DNA of 64,000 nucleotides, taken from contig JADKAE010000029.1 of the NCBI GenBank assembly GCA_016715405.1, forward strand, positions 12,219 through 76,218, written 5' to 3'. The position numbers were made by a program, and so were the translations under genes. Position 1 is the first letter of the stretch. Each line of letters starts with the position of its first letter. Source of the DNA: Saprospiraceae bacterium (lineage in GTDB: Bacteria; Bacteroidota; Bacteroidia; Chitinophagales; Saprospiraceae). Below, piece by piece: positions 10,173 through 19,327 of this stretch. The notes below the pieces were generated by a model. That model worked only from the letters and a program-made list of their open reading frames with translations. It made no database searches and was not told where the DNA came from.

Positions 10173-11423
10173 ATGATGAAAAGAGTTGTCGTCACAGGTC
10201 TCGGCGCAGTTACCCCCATTGGCAACAACGTCAAAGCCTATCTGGAAGGGCTGCAAAACGGTGTTAGCGGAGCTAACCTGATCACGCATTTCGACGCTTC
10301 GCTATTCAAGACGCAATTTGCATGCGAAATCAAGGACCTCGATCCTACCCAGTTTATCGAAGCCAAAGAGGTGCGCAGACTCGATAATTTTTCGATCTAC
10401 GCGCTGATTGCCGCCGATGAATCTATTGTGGATGCCGGTATCGACCCCGAAAAGGTGGACTGCGACCGCGTAGGCGTGATTTGGGGCAGCGGTATCGGAG
10501 GATTGCGTTCGCTGGAAAAGGAAATCGAAGATTTTATTGCCGGCAATCAAATCCCGCGCTATAGTCCGTTTATGATCCCCAAGATGATTTCGGATATTGC
10601 AGCAGGGCATATTTCCATTAAATACGGCTTCAGGGGTATCAATTACGGCACGGTTTCGGCCTGTGCATCTTCCACGCACGCCCTCATCAACGCGTTCGAT
10701 TATATCCGGCTGGGTAAAAACGATATTATCATTGCCGGCGGTTCGGAAGCTGCGGTTACGAAAGCCGGCATCGGCGGCTTCAACGCCATGAAAGCGCTCT
10801 CTACCCGCAACGACGATTTCAAAACGGCTTCGCGGCCCTTTGACCTCAACCGCGACGGCTTCGTATTGGGCGAGGGCGGCGCTTCGCTGGTGCTTGAAGA
10901 TCTCGAACACGCCCGCAAACGCGGCGCCAAAATTTATGCCGAAATCGTTGGCGGCGGCGCTACTGCCGATGCCTATCACATCACGGCCCCCCACCCCGAA
11001 GGCCTGGGCGCCCGCAACGTCATGAAGATGTCGCTGGCCGATGCCAAGCTCAATGCCTCGGATATCGACTATATCAACGTACACGGCACATCGACCCCGC
11101 TGGGCGATATCTCCGAAGTACGCGCTATTCAACATGTATTTGGCGATGACGCCTATCGCCTCAACATCAGCTCTACGAAGTCTATGACAGGCCACCTGCT
11201 TGGCGCCGCCGGCGCCGTTGAGTCGGTAGCCAGCATTCTCGCTATAGTACACGGTTTTGTCCCCCCCACTATTAACCACTTTACGGATGATCCTGAACTC
11301 GATCCCAAGCTCAATTTTACTTTTAATCAAGCGCAGGAACGCAAAGTGAGAGCCGTACTCAGCAATACTTTTGGCTTTGGCGGACACAATTCTTCCGTTA
11401 TTTTTAAAAAATTCGAAGACTAA
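10173..11423 (+). CDS. fabF: 3-oxoacyl-ACP synthase II
   Basis: 416 residues, the normal length. Thiolase-fold condensing enzyme elongating fatty acids with malonyl-ACP. Catalytic Cys in VSACASSTHAL, first His in NVHGTSTPLGD, Lys in SSTKSMTGHLLGAAG, second His in NTFGFGGHNSS. Two Met codons (10173, 10176) open the frame. The rnc start directly abuts the stop codon, implying cotranscription. Confidence 0.96.
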   Translation: MMKRVVVTGLGAVTPIGNNVKAYLEGLQNGVSGANLITHFDASLFKTQFACEIKDLDPTQFIEAKEVRRLDNFSIYALIAADESIVDAGIDPEKVDCDRVGVIWGSGIGGLRSLEKEIEDFIAGNQIPRYSPFMIPKMISDIAAGHISIKYGFRGINYGTVSACASSTHALINAFDYIRLGKNDIIIAGGSEAAVTKAGIGGFNAMKALSTRNDDFKTASRPFDLNRDGFVLGEGGASLVLEDLEHARKRGAKIYAEIVGGGATADAYHITAPHPEGLGARNVMKMSLADAKLNASDIDYINVHGTSTPLGDISEVRAIQHVFGDDAYRLNISSTKSMTGHLLGAAGAVESVASILAIVHGFVPPTINHFTDDPELDPKLNFTFNQAQERKVRAVLSNTFGFGGHNSSVIFKKFED

Positions 11424-12187
11424 TTGAGTGATCTCGTGCGTTTGGTGCTAAGTTTATACAACTACTATTTTTCTACTGACCGACAACTGGCACGGCGCTT
11501 GCATTCATTGCTCGGATTTACGCCTTCCAACCTTACGCTTTTCAAACTGGCTTTCTCACACAAATCCAGTGTGTCGGATAAAGCCTATGCCATCCAGAAT
11601 AACGAAAGACTCGAATACCTCGGCGACGCCGTGCTGGGCACTATCGTGGCCGAATATTTGTTTAAAAAATATCCCAACAGCAACGAGGGTTTCCTCACCA
11701 AGATGCGTTCGAAGATCGTCAAGCGAAAGTCGCTCAATAAAATTGGCGACAAGATGGGGCTCGACGTGCTGCTCAACGAATACAACAATACCCGCCTGAG
11801 CCGTTCGATGCTCGGCAACGCCGTCGAAGCGCTTGTAGGCGCCCTTTACCTCGAATGTGGCTATCATAAGACCAAAATTTTGTAGTCAGACGCATGTTGC
11901 GGCAATATATCAATGTGCACGACCTGGAAACGTTTGACGACAATTACAAGAGTCAGTTGCTGGAATGGTGCCAGAAAAACGGTCAAACGATCAGCTACAA
12001 ATTACTCGCCCGCTATAAGTTTGAAAAACGCGACCGCTTTAAGGTAGCCGTAATGGTAGATGGCAAAAAGGTAGCTACTGCCGACGATTTCAATAAGAAA
12101 AGTGCCGAACAAATCGCTTCCGAAAAAGCTATGGTTGCCCTGGGCATCATCAGCGAAGAAGATCTGGAGGAAGACGACGACGAATAG
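11424..12187 (+). CDS. rnc: Ribonuclease III (one frameshift)
   Basis: Double-strand-specific endoribonuclease for rRNA and mRNA processing. RNase III domain with LAFSHKSS, the catalytic signature NERLEYLGDAVLG and NAVEALVGALYLECGY (11424-11885). The frame then breaks at AAAATTTTG near 11879; adding one T restores K-I-F-V-V-R-R-M and continues through the double-stranded RNA-binding domain (11894-12187: DNYKSQLLEWCQKNGQ, KVAVMVDGKKVATADDFNKKSAEQIASEKAM). Because the break is in a homopolymer of a nearly universal gene, a sequencing error is likely. The start TTG abuts the fabF stop. Confidence 0.9.
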
Positions 12188-12205
12188 GCCTTTATCCCAC
12201 GCCTT

Positions 12206-13454
12206 ATGCTGTGGACAACCCGCGATATTGCGCAATTAGCGCCCGACCCTGCCACGCTGGAACGGGCCCGCCCCCTGGTCCACGCCCGTCGCTGGCAATC
12301 GGCCGGCGCCATCGACGATTTATTGTGGGGCGAATTCCGCACGCCCGGCGATCCCTATCTCGTTGCTGCCCGAATTTCCGCCACGCCCGCTTTCTATTGT
12401 TCCTGCCCGGTAAAGCGCAAACCCTGCAAACACGTGTTGGCCCTCTTGCTGCTGGCTGCGCAGGGTAGCGATGCGTTCACCACCGGACTGGAAGCTCCCG
12501 ACTGGGTATCCGCCTGGCTGTTGCGACTGCAGCGCAAGCGCGAAAAAACAACCGCCGCCGCACCCCAGGTAGCTACTACTGATAAAAGACTGGCAGCCAT
12601 GCAGGCGGGTGCGGCTGATTTGTTGTCCTGGCTGCACCAACTTATCGGCCAGGGCCTCGCCGCTGCCGAAGCGCACCACGAAGAATGGGATAGGTTTGCC
12701 GCCCGGCTCGTCGATGCCAAGCTGGGCAGCATAGCCCGCAGGCTACGGCTTATCCATGCGGCAATCGGCACCGATAACTGGCCCCAAACCGTATTGCATG
12801 AACTGGCCGACCTCTACCTCTTTGCAGATGCAGCAGGAGCTCCTAAGTCTGGCCGGCGTGAATATTCGAAAAGAAGACCTTCCAGCCGGAGAAAATATAC
12901 TCACCGACCGGTGGATATCGCTCGGCCGGCGCCAATACGCCGAAGACCAGCTCAGCGTGCGACGCACCTGGCTGATTGGCGAACAAAGCGGGCAGTTTGC
13001 CCTGTTACTGGATTTTGCTTGGGGAAACAACGATTTTGAACAGCAATGGCCCGCAGGCACAGCTATCGAGGGCACTTTGGCCTTTTATCCCGCTGTGTAC
13101 CCCCAACGCGCGGTGATACAGACCTTCCACTTAAGCGATACCCCTTTTCAAATTCCCGAAGGGAACGCCCATTTTGAAGCGTTATTTGACAACTACGCCG
13201 GCGCGTTGGCGGCAAATCCGTGGCTGTCGGCCTTTCCTGCGTTGATCGATGGCGTCATTCCGGTATTTCAGCAGTCGCAGTGGCTGCTGATCGACCCACA
13301 AAATCGCCATATCCCGCTGGCGCCTTCGGCAACGGGATACTGGCCGCTATTGGCATTAAGCGGAGGGCGGCCCCTTTCCATTTTCGGTGAATGGAACGGC
13401 GCCGCCCTCTTGCCCATCAGCGCTGTGGCCGGTCAGCGAATCGTGGCCTTGTAG
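12206..13454 (+). CDS. SWIM zinc-finger protein (one frameshift)
   Basis: About 415 residues when rejoined. The N-terminal half contains the SWIM motif CSCPVKRKPCKHVLALLLL (CxCx-CxH, residues about 69-85), a zinc-binding fold predicted to bind DNA or protein. The second half (AGVNIRKEDLPAGENILTDRWISLGRRQYAEDQL and FALLLDFAWG) is in another frame after about 12830. SWIM proteins of this type in other bacteria sit beside DUF5691, MoxR and VWA genes; none is adjacent here. It starts 18 nt after rnc. Its stop codon lies in the palindrome at 13451-13478. Confidence 0.75.
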
Positions 13455-13513
13455 AGACGCAATGCATTGCGTCTCTACCGGTTTCATGCATGAGACGCAA
13501 TGCATTGCGTCTC
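13451..13513. repeat. Doublet of perfect palindromes between convergent genes
   Basis: Two copies of GAGACGCAATGCATTGCGTCTC, the first extended to a 28-bp perfect palindrome (13451-13478), the second at 13492-13513, joined by ACCGGTTTCATGCAT. They contain the SWIM stop codon and end 3 nt before the stop of the convergent VWA gene. Each could form a cruciform or RNA hairpin serving both transcripts. Confidence 0.85.
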
Positions 13514-13516
13514 TAC

Positions 13517-15399
13517 CTACCGGTTTCCTGCCAGGTCGGCGGCATTTTCCATCATCCGGATACATTCTGCGCGATAACCGCCGGGGTCTTTGCCCGAGGC
13601 GGCCTGCGCCCATTTGATCATACTGCGGTAGTCGGCGCTGCCTTTGTATTCAGAGTCGCGCAGCAACATGCCAAACGCCGCTACAGAGGCTGCCCAGCGG
13701 AAATCCACGGAGGCCTGCTCAAATCCCTGCTTCTGGTTTTTAACCACCTGTTCCAGCAGGCGGCTTTCCGTACCTGTAGGTTGCTTGTAGCGCAACTTGA
13801 TGGTACACCATTCTTTGCTTGCAGAGAGATCCTCTTTACCGTAGTTTGCTGGTACTTCAAGTCGTCGACAGAAGCCAGGAACGGACTGTTTACCCCTGCG
13901 GGGATGATCTCGTACAGCGCGGTGACCGTATGTCCCGAGCCCAATTCGCCGGCGTCTTTTTTGTCGTCATTAAAATCTTCGGCGGCGAGTACCCTGTTTT
14001 CGTAGCCCAACAGGCGATACCCTCTTACCTGGGAGGGGTTAAATTCGATCTGGATCTTGACGTCTTTGGCGATAGTAAACAAAGTACCTCCAAATTCATT
14101 GACCAGCACTTTGCGGGCTTCCGACAAATTGTCAATATAGGCGTGGTTGCCGTTGCCTTTGTCGGCCAATTGCTGCATTTTGCTGTCTTTGTAATTGCCC
14201 ATTCCAAAACCCAGCACGGTAAGAAAAACGCCGCTTTCGCGTTCTTTTTCGATGAGGCGCACCATCTCGGCATCGCTGCTGGCGCCTACGTTAAAATCGC
14301 CGTCGGTGGCGAGAATCACGCGGTTATTGCCGCCTTTCACCAGGTGTTCGCGGGCTGTTTTGTAGGCGAGAATGATGCCCTCTCCTCCTGCGGTAGAGCC
14401 GCCGGCTCTCAAGTCTTCAATAGCTTCTTTGATACGAGGTTTGTCGGCGCCTGAAGTGGGGGGCAGTACCAGTCCGGCAGCGCCGGCGTACACCACCACC
14501 GCCACTTTATCCTGGGGTCTGAGTTGATCGACCAGTAGTTTGAACGAAGATTTGAGCAGGGGTAGTTTATTGGGTTCATCCATGCTACCCGATACGTCGA
14601 TAAGAAAAACCAGATTCGAAGCGGGCAGGTTTTCTGTCGGTATACGTTTGCCTTGCAGGGCTACTTTCAGCAGTTGGTGGCTGGGTTGCCAGGGGCAGGC
14701 GGCGATTTCCGACAGGGTTTCGAAAGGAAAATCGCCCTTGGGTTCGGGGTATTCGTAAGTAAAATAATTAATCATTTCTTCTATGCGGACCGCGTCTTTG
14801 GGGGGCAGGGTACCGTTGCTGATAAAACGGCGCAGGTTGCTATACGAAGCGGCGTCTACATCTATCGAAAAAGTAGACAGGGGTTCTTTATTTGTGGCAT
14901 AAAAGCGGTTATCCACAATTACGTCGTAATTTTCGGTATTCATGGCGGGGGCGTCGTCGGAGGCATAAGGAATATAAGGCGCCATCACACCTGCGGGCTG
15001 CTTGCTTTTTTTGGCGTTAGCTCTGGAAGTCGCAGCTTGTCCTGCGACGACGATTTCCATCAGCGACATGTCTTTTTCTTCCTCCGCTTTGGGCGCCGGC
15101 ACAAATAGGGCAAAGCGGTTGGTGGTACCAGCACAAGCAGTCTGGCCCGCAAGCGGCTCGTAATTGGCGTGAGAAATTGAAATAGTCAGACAGGAATCGC
15201 GGCTTTCAAGCTTAAAAACCCCATTTTTATCGGTAAGGACGCTAGTCTTGGCGCCTTCCACGCGGATCTCCGCGCCGGCTAAGGGTTGCTGCCAGGCGTC
15301 TTCTACTACGCCCTGAATAGTAAACGGTTTAGGCGGGTAGATAAAAGAAGCCAAAATCAGCAGCAGGAAAGCGGGGAAAAGGACATACAGCTTTTTCAT
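13517..15399 (-). CDS. YfbK-like von Willebrand factor A domain protein (one frameshift)
   Basis: About 627 residues. Signal-anchor or signal peptide (LYVLFPAFLLLILASF), a carboxypeptidase-regulatory-like beta domain (IQGVVEDAWQQPLAGAEIRVEGAKTSVLTDKNGVF), the vWF_A N-terminal domain (NRFYATNKEPLSTFSIDVDAASYSNLRRFI), then the VWA domain with MIDAS residues in FLIDVSGSMDEP, and a C-terminal DUF3520-like part (TALYEIIPAG...). The last 90 residues are in another frame after about 13840. Exported and probably envelope-bound; such proteins likely assemble by metal-dependent adhesion, but the role is unproven. It is transcribed divergently from an ECF sigma gene, which may control it. Confidence 0.85.
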
Positions 15400-15474
15400 G
15401 ACGGTTGAGTTTTTAGGAATAGATGCACAGCCGCGGGGAAATGCATAAATTAGCCCGGATTATTTTTTTTACAA

Positions 15475-16047
15475 ATGTTCAAACTCCCGAAAAAAGCGGC
15501 ATCGTATACGGATGAAGAATTGCTGGCAGCTTACCGGCAGAACGGCGATCCCGTGTGGCTGGGCTATATCTTTGAACGCTATGTGGCCTGGGTGTACGGT
15601 GTGTGTTTAAACTATTATGATACTACCGCCGAGGCGGAAGATGCGGCGATGGGGGTTTTTGAAGAACTTCACGACAAACTCCGCCGGCACGAGATAAGCA
15701 ACCTGAAAAGCTGGCTGTATACCTATGCAAAAAACTACTGCCTGATGCAATTGCGCAGCCGGCAGCGCGCCGAACGGCGCGAAGCAGCCTGGCAGCCCGG
15801 GCCAAGCGAAGAATGGGATTTGGCAACGGAAGAAAGCGATACGCGAAATAAACAACTCGACGACTGCATTCAACAATTGCCCGAGGGCCAGAAGGAGACC
15901 ATCCTCCTTTTTTATTACGAAGAAAAATCTTACCAGGAAATCGCCCTACTCAAAAGCCAGCCCCTGGGACAGGTGCGCTCGTTTATTCAAAATGGAAGGC
16001 GAAATCTGCGGATTTGTTTGGAAAAAACAAAAAAACAAAGTGACTGA
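15475..16047 (+). CDS. ECF-type RNA polymerase sigma factor
   Basis: 190 residues. Sigma-70 region 2 (ELLAAYRQNGDPVWLGYIFERYVAWVYGVCLNYY, AEDAAMGVFEELHDKL, LKSWLYTYAKNYCL) and region 4 (CIQQLPEGQKETILLFYYEEKSYQEIALL...VRSFIQNGRRNLRICL). Directs RNA polymerase to an alternative promoter class. No anti-sigma gene follows. The neighbouring divergent VWA gene is the obvious candidate target; pairs of an ECF factor and a VWA/CarboxypepD-reg protein are frequent in Bacteroidota (general knowledge). Confidence 0.88.
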   Translation: MFKLPKKAASYTDEELLAAYRQNGDPVWLGYIFERYVAWVYGVCLNYYDTTAEAEDAAMGVFEELHDKLRRHEISNLKSWLYTYAKNYCLMQLRSRQRAERREAAWQPGPSEEWDLATEESDTRNKQLDDCIQQLPEGQKETILLFYYEEKSYQEIALLKSQPLGQVRSFIQNGRRNLRICLEKTKKQSD

Positions 16048-16151
16048 GTGTGAGAACATTCGTCCAAAAGTATGGATTATATGTTTATATGATAAGACCT
16101 TCATAACTCCATATATAAAGATCTAACACGTTGTTTTTAGTAAGGGGGACG

Positions 16152-16202
16152 GTTGTCAGGCAGGAGCTGCGCAAGTGGTGAGAGCCTGGCAACTTTTTTT
16201 TG
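16152..16202 (+). terminator. Probable terminator after the ECF sigma gene
   Basis: GTTGTCAGGC pairs with GCCTGGCAAC (one G-U) across a 22-nt loop, followed by nine T. Lies 105 nt after the sigma stop codon. Confidence 0.6.
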
Positions 16203-16232
16203 CCGCTTTTTTTGAAGGGTATTGTAACTTTG
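16199..16232 (+). promoter_or_regulatory. Candidate promoter of the rhodanese gene
   Basis: TTTG at 16199-16202 and perfect TAACTTTG at 16225-16232, spacer 22 nt. The -7 element ends only 4 nt before the ATG, so the mRNA would be leaderless or nearly so. Confidence 0.4.
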
Positions 16233-16236
16233 TAAC

Positions 16237-16611
16237 ATGGCTAAACAAACGGAACAATGCCCTGTCAGTCGCTGGCAATTGCTAAAAGGCCTGCTCAACA
16301 ACCTGTCGCCCGAAGCTTTTCGCCAGGCGATAGCCACCCTACCCGGCATCACCGTGATTGATGTGCGAACGGTAGAAGAATTTGCCGCAAATCACATTGA
16401 AGGCGCCATCAATATCGACTACCTGGCCTATGATTTTTGGGATTGCATAGAAAAACTCGACCCACAACGCACTTATCTGGTCTATTGCCGAAGCGGCCGC
16501 CGCAGCGTGCGCGCGGCTACCCTCATGCGCAACGGGGGTTTTAAAGCCGTTTACCATCTCGACGGCGGTTATGCGAATTGGAATGATGATATTTCTTTGG
16601 CTACCCGGTGA
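16237..16611 (+). CDS. Rhodanese-like sulfurtransferase
   Basis: 124 residues, one rhodanese domain: TVIDVRTVEEFAANHIEGAINI and the active-site loop YCRSGRRSVRAA with the persulfide-forming Cys, then HLDGGYANW. Cytoplasmic. It lies just upstream of an MBL-fold protein that itself carries rhodanese domains, so both probably handle persulfide or thiosulfate sulfur. There is no other Met near the N-terminus to serve as start. Confidence 0.85.
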   Translation: MAKQTEQCPVSRWQLLKGLLNNLSPEAFRQAIATLPGITVIDVRTVEEFAANHIEGAINIDYLAYDFWDCIEKLDPQRTYLVYCRSGRRSVRAATLMRNGGFKAVYHLDGGYANWNDDISLATR

Positions 16612-16666
16612 CAAAACTCATTGCCAGGTGTGATTCCCGTCACAATACGATATAGTGATCCGTAAG

Positions 16667-16674
16667 TAATTTTG
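16667..16674 (+). promoter_or_regulatory. TAATTTTG -7 element before the MBL/rhodanese gene
   Basis: Perfect TAnnTTTG 57 nt ahead of the start codon; no clear TTG at the -33 distance. Confidence 0.4.
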
Positions 16675-16731
16675 TCCTATCAAATTTGGAAAGTTCACTC
16701 CAGGGACAAAATATTCATTCACAAAAAAAGT

Positions 16732-18147
16732 ATGCAACCTATGAAAGTGGAACAAATCTATACTGGCTGTCTGGCTGAAGCCGCTTACTACATTGAAAGC
16801 AAAGGCGAAGCGGTAGTAATCGACCCATTGAGAGAACCGGAACCCTACCTGGAAAGGGCTAAAGCCGACGGCGCCAAGATCAAGTATATACTCGAGACAC
16901 ACTTTCACGCCGACTTTGTATCGGGTCACCTCGACCTGGCCAAGCACACTGGCGCGACTATCGTATACGGCCCCACTGCCGTGCCACAATTCAAAGCCCA
17001 CGTAGCCGCCGAGGGCGAAGTGCTCAAAGTAGGCGATGTAACAATTACAGTGCTGCACACGCCCGGCCACACCATGGAATCGAGCACCTTCCTGCTCCGC
17101 GATGAAAACGGCAAAGACTACGCTATATTTACAGGCGACACCCTGTTTTTGGGCGATGTAGGCCGTCCCGACCTGGCTATCAAAACTGACTTGACGCGCG
17201 AAGACCTTGCCGGCTTACTTTTTGACAGCCTTCGCAACAAAATCATGCCCCTGGGCGATGAGGTGATCGTATATCCGGGTCACGGCGCCGGTTCGGCATG
17301 TGGCAAAAAGATGAGCAGCGAAACCTCGGGCCGCCTGGGCGACCAGAAGAGGCTCAACTATGCGCTGCGCCCCGACATGACAAGGGCTGAATTTGTGAAA
17401 GAAGTAACCGAAGGCCTCGTAGACCCCCCGCAATACTTCCCGAAAAACGCTATGCTCAACAAAATGGGCTACGACAGCATCACGGAAGTCCGCCAGCGCG
17501 GTTTGCAGGCTCACAGCGTTCGCGCATTTAAAACGGTATGGGAAACGCAGGAAGCGCTCATAATTGACACGCGCAGCAAAGAAGATTTTGTACAAGGATT
17601 TATCCCCGGTGCTATTTTCATCGGCGTCGACGGCAGCTTTGCCAGTTGGGTGGGCGCGCTCATCCCCGATCTGCAGCAGCCTATACTGGTTGTAGCCGAT
17701 CCGGGTCGCGAAGAAGAGGTGGTAGACCGCCTGGCCCGCGTGGGTTACGACAATGCCATGGGCTACCTCGACGGCGGCATGAAAGCCTGGAAAATTGCCG
17801 GAGAAGACATCGATACGCTGGATGAAGTTACGCCCAAGGAACTGCTTCCGCTGTATAAGCAGGGCGCCGTAGTCCTGGATGTACGCAAAACCAGCGAATT
17901 CAATGCCCAACACATAGAAGGCTCTCAGAATTTCCCGCTCGATTTTATCAATAAAAATATGAGCCAGATCCAGCACAATACGCGCTATTACGTATCCTGT
18001 GCCACCGGCTACCGTTCGCTTATCGCTGCATCTATTCTCAAATCAAGAGGATACGACAACGTGGTGAACGTGGTCGACGGATTAAAAGGCATCATGGAAG
18101 AAAAATTCCCGATTACGGAATTTGTAGAACAGTCTACTGAACTCTGA
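16732..18147 (+). CDS. MBL-fold hydrolase with two rhodanese domains (persulfide-dioxygenase-like)
   Basis: 471 residues. N-terminal metallo-beta-lactamase domain of the ETHE1/persulfide dioxygenase type: THFHADFVSGH (metal ligands), HTPGHTMESS, FTGDTLFLGDVGRPDL, YPGHGAGSACGK. Then a degenerate rhodanese domain (ALIIDTRSKEDFVQGFIPGAIF; the loop ILVVADPGREEEV lacks the Cys) and an active-like rhodanese (VVLDVRKTSEFNAQHIEG, YVSCATGYRS with Cys). Probable role: oxidation of glutathione or other low-molecular-weight persulfides with sulfur transfer. ATG 16732 and 16741 are both possible. Followed by a terminator. Confidence 0.88.
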   Translation: MQPMKVEQIYTGCLAEAAYYIESKGEAVVIDPLREPEPYLERAKADGAKIKYILETHFHADFVSGHLDLAKHTGATIVYGPTAVPQFKAHVAAEGEVLKVGDVTITVLHTPGHTMESSTFLLRDENGKDYAIFTGDTLFLGDVGRPDLAIKTDLTREDLAGLLFDSLRNKIMPLGDEVIVYPGHGAGSACGKKMSSETSGRLGDQKRLNYALRPDMTRAEFVKEVTEGLVDPPQYFPKNAMLNKMGYDSITEVRQRGLQAHSVRAFKTVWETQEALIIDTRSKEDFVQGFIPGAIFIGVDGSFASWVGALIPDLQQPILVVADPGREEEVVDRLARVGYDNAMGYLDGGMKAWKIAGEDIDTLDEVTPKELLPLYKQGAVVLDVRKTSEFNAQHIEGSQNFPLDFINKNMSQIQHNTRYYVSCATGYRSLIAASILKSRGYDNVVNVVDGLKGIMEEKFPITEFVEQSTEL

Positions 18148-18167
18148 TAGATATTGTGTCATTAGCG

Positions 18168-18207
18168 AGCCTTCCTGGGTAAATACCGGGAAGGCTTGTG
18201 TTTTTTT
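18168..18207 (+). terminator. Terminator after the MBL/rhodanese gene
   Basis: AGCCTTCCTGG pairs with CCGGGAAGGCT (one G-U), loop of seven, followed by GTG and a run of seven T. Confidence 0.8.
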
Positions 18208-18300
18208 GTTCTCTGTTCTCTGTTCTCTGTTAAAGTGTAACTGGCAAAGATATGGAACGGATAACCGACAACGGAGAACGGAGAACGGACAACAGAGAAC
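18207..18300. repeat. Palindromic heptad repeat with TATCTTTG core
   Basis: Left arm of TGTTCTC units, right arm of GAGAACG/GACAACA units. The middle (18226-18265) matches two other places in the window (19263-19302 and, inverted, 21650-21690) almost base for base and contains TATCTTTG on the minus strand (18252-18245). Fills the gap between the MBL gene and the rpsU promoter. Confidence 0.75.
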
Positions 18301-18319
18301 ATTTTTTCCCTATCTTCTC

Positions 18320-18350
18320 TTGGTTTTTCATAGATGATACTGTATATTTG
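18320..18350 (+). promoter_or_regulatory. Promoter of rpsU
   Basis: TTG at 18320-18322 and perfect TATATTTG at 18343-18350, spacer 20 nt; 35 nt ahead of the start codon. Good match to the Bacteroidota sigma consensus. Confidence 0.65.
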
Positions 18351-18385
18351 CACCCCGTAAAAACAGTTAAATCAAAAAAATCGAT

Positions 18386-18580
18386 ATGCTGATTATTGAA
18401 GTTAAAGACGGCGAGGGCATTGACAAGGCGCTGAAACGTTACAAGCGCAAATTTCAAGATGCCGGTATCATGAGCCAATTGCGTACGCGCAAAGAGTTCA
18501 AGAAGCCTTCCGTATTGCGCCGCAACGAGATCATCAAGGCGGTGTATAAGGAGCAGATGAAAATCAAAGCTGAAGAATAG
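18386..18580 (+). CDS. rpsU: 30S ribosomal protein S21
   Basis: 64 residues, basic. MLIIEVKDGEGIDKALKRYKRKF and LRTRKEFKKPSVLRR are typical of bS21. Sits on the platform of the small subunit, near the 3' end of 16S rRNA, and influences initiation. Monocistronic: own promoter upstream and a decamer repeat directly downstream. Confidence 0.95.
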   Translation: MLIIEVKDGEGIDKALKRYKRKFQDAGIMSQLRTRKEFKKPSVLRRNEIIKAVYKEQMKIKAEE

Positions 18581-18590
18581 ATTTTGTTGG

Positions 18591-18699
18591 TTTATGAGGG
18601 TTTATGAGAGTTTATGAGGGTTTATGAGAGTCTTCAAGGATTTCAAATAAGTAATCATCAACCCTCATAAGCCTTTATCAACCCTCATCAACCCTCATT
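18591..18699. repeat. Decamer inverted repeat (TTTATGAGRG)
   Basis: Four tandem copies of TTTATGAGGG/TTTATGAGAG (18591-18630) face complementary ACCCTCAT units at 18660-18699. Unlike the other arrays the period is 10. The right arm contains the stop codon of the DUF4442 gene on the minus strand; the array separates convergent rpsU and DUF4442. Confidence 0.8.
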
Positions 18700-19219
18700 C
18701 CCCTTTCCCTTTAAACGACCAGGTAATCCTCACCCTGGCCACTTCCTGTCCGTTATTTTGTTGTACGCCCACGGAGGTCACGGTTATCGTTTGCGCCTCC
18801 CCGCTATTCACGGTCCGTTCTACCGCGTCGATTATTTGTTGTCCTTCTTCGCAGGTAAACACCACCAGTCCGGTAGCTTTTTTAGTAAATACGGCTTCGA
18901 CCTGCGTAACCAGCATCGACACCGGGCCTGAACCCCGGATAGCCGCCATGGCCAACATGCCTGTCGACATCTCCGCCGCTCCGCATTGGGCTGCAAAATA
19001 AGTGGAGCGAAAAGGATTTTGCGTAAACCAGCTAAAGGGTATACTCACTTCTCCCTTTGAGATGGTACAACTGCGCACCCGCAGCCCCCAAAAGCCTGCC
19101 GAAGGCAATTTGTACCACAAATACAACCACATTTTCCAGGGCGTATTGATTTGTCGCAGAAAATGGACTACCGCAGGATGGGCGGGGTTGAAAATGAATT
19201 GGTTAGCGGGTGTAGGCAT
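18695..19219 (-). CDS. DUF4442 (hotdog-fold, thioesterase-like) protein
   Basis: 174 residues. The sequence LPSAGFWGLRVRSCTISKGEVSIPFSWFTQNPFRSTYFAAQCGAAEMSTGMLA matches DUF4442, a hotdog-fold family related to acyl-CoA thioesterases; substrate unknown. The conserved region Q-N-P-F-R-S-T-Y-F-A-A-Q resembles the part of hotdog enzymes lining the acyl pocket. Its leader is made of heptad units following a TATCTTTG element (19288-19281, minus). The last codon and stop are within the decamer repeat. Confidence 0.75.
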   Translation of the reverse strand: MPTPANQFIFNPAHPAVVHFLRQINTPWKMWLYLWYKLPSAGFWGLRVRSCTISKGEVSIPFSWFTQNPFRSTYFAAQCGAAEMSTGMLAMAAIRGSGPVSMLVTQVEAVFTKKATGLVVFTCEEGQQIIDAVERTVNSGEAQTITVTSVGVQQNNGQEVARVRITWSFKGKGE

Positions 19220-19304
19220 GGTTTGTTGTCAGGTCAGTTGTCAGTTGTCGGTTCTCGGTTCTCTGTTAAAGTATAATTGGCAAAGATAGGGGACGGATAA
19301 TCCA
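19220..19304 (-). repeat. Heptad repeat carrying a TATCTTTG element upstream of the DUF4442 gene
   Basis: On the minus strand: GACGGATTATC-type left part, TATCTTTG (19288-19281), about 14 nt, then ACAGAGA/ACCGAGA/ACCGACA/ACTGACA 7-mers up to the ATG. The core is shared with 18226-18265 and 21650-21690. Probably acts as promoter plus untranslated leader; a -33 TTG at proper distance is not obvious. Confidence 0.55.
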
Positions 19305-19327
19305 ACATTAAAATCCAGCATTAAACA

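Noticed and set aside
18168..18300. Minus-strand gene driven by TATCTTTG at 18252-18245
   Set aside because: The only sequence downstream on that strand is the 3' end of the MBL gene and its terminator; no coding region follows.
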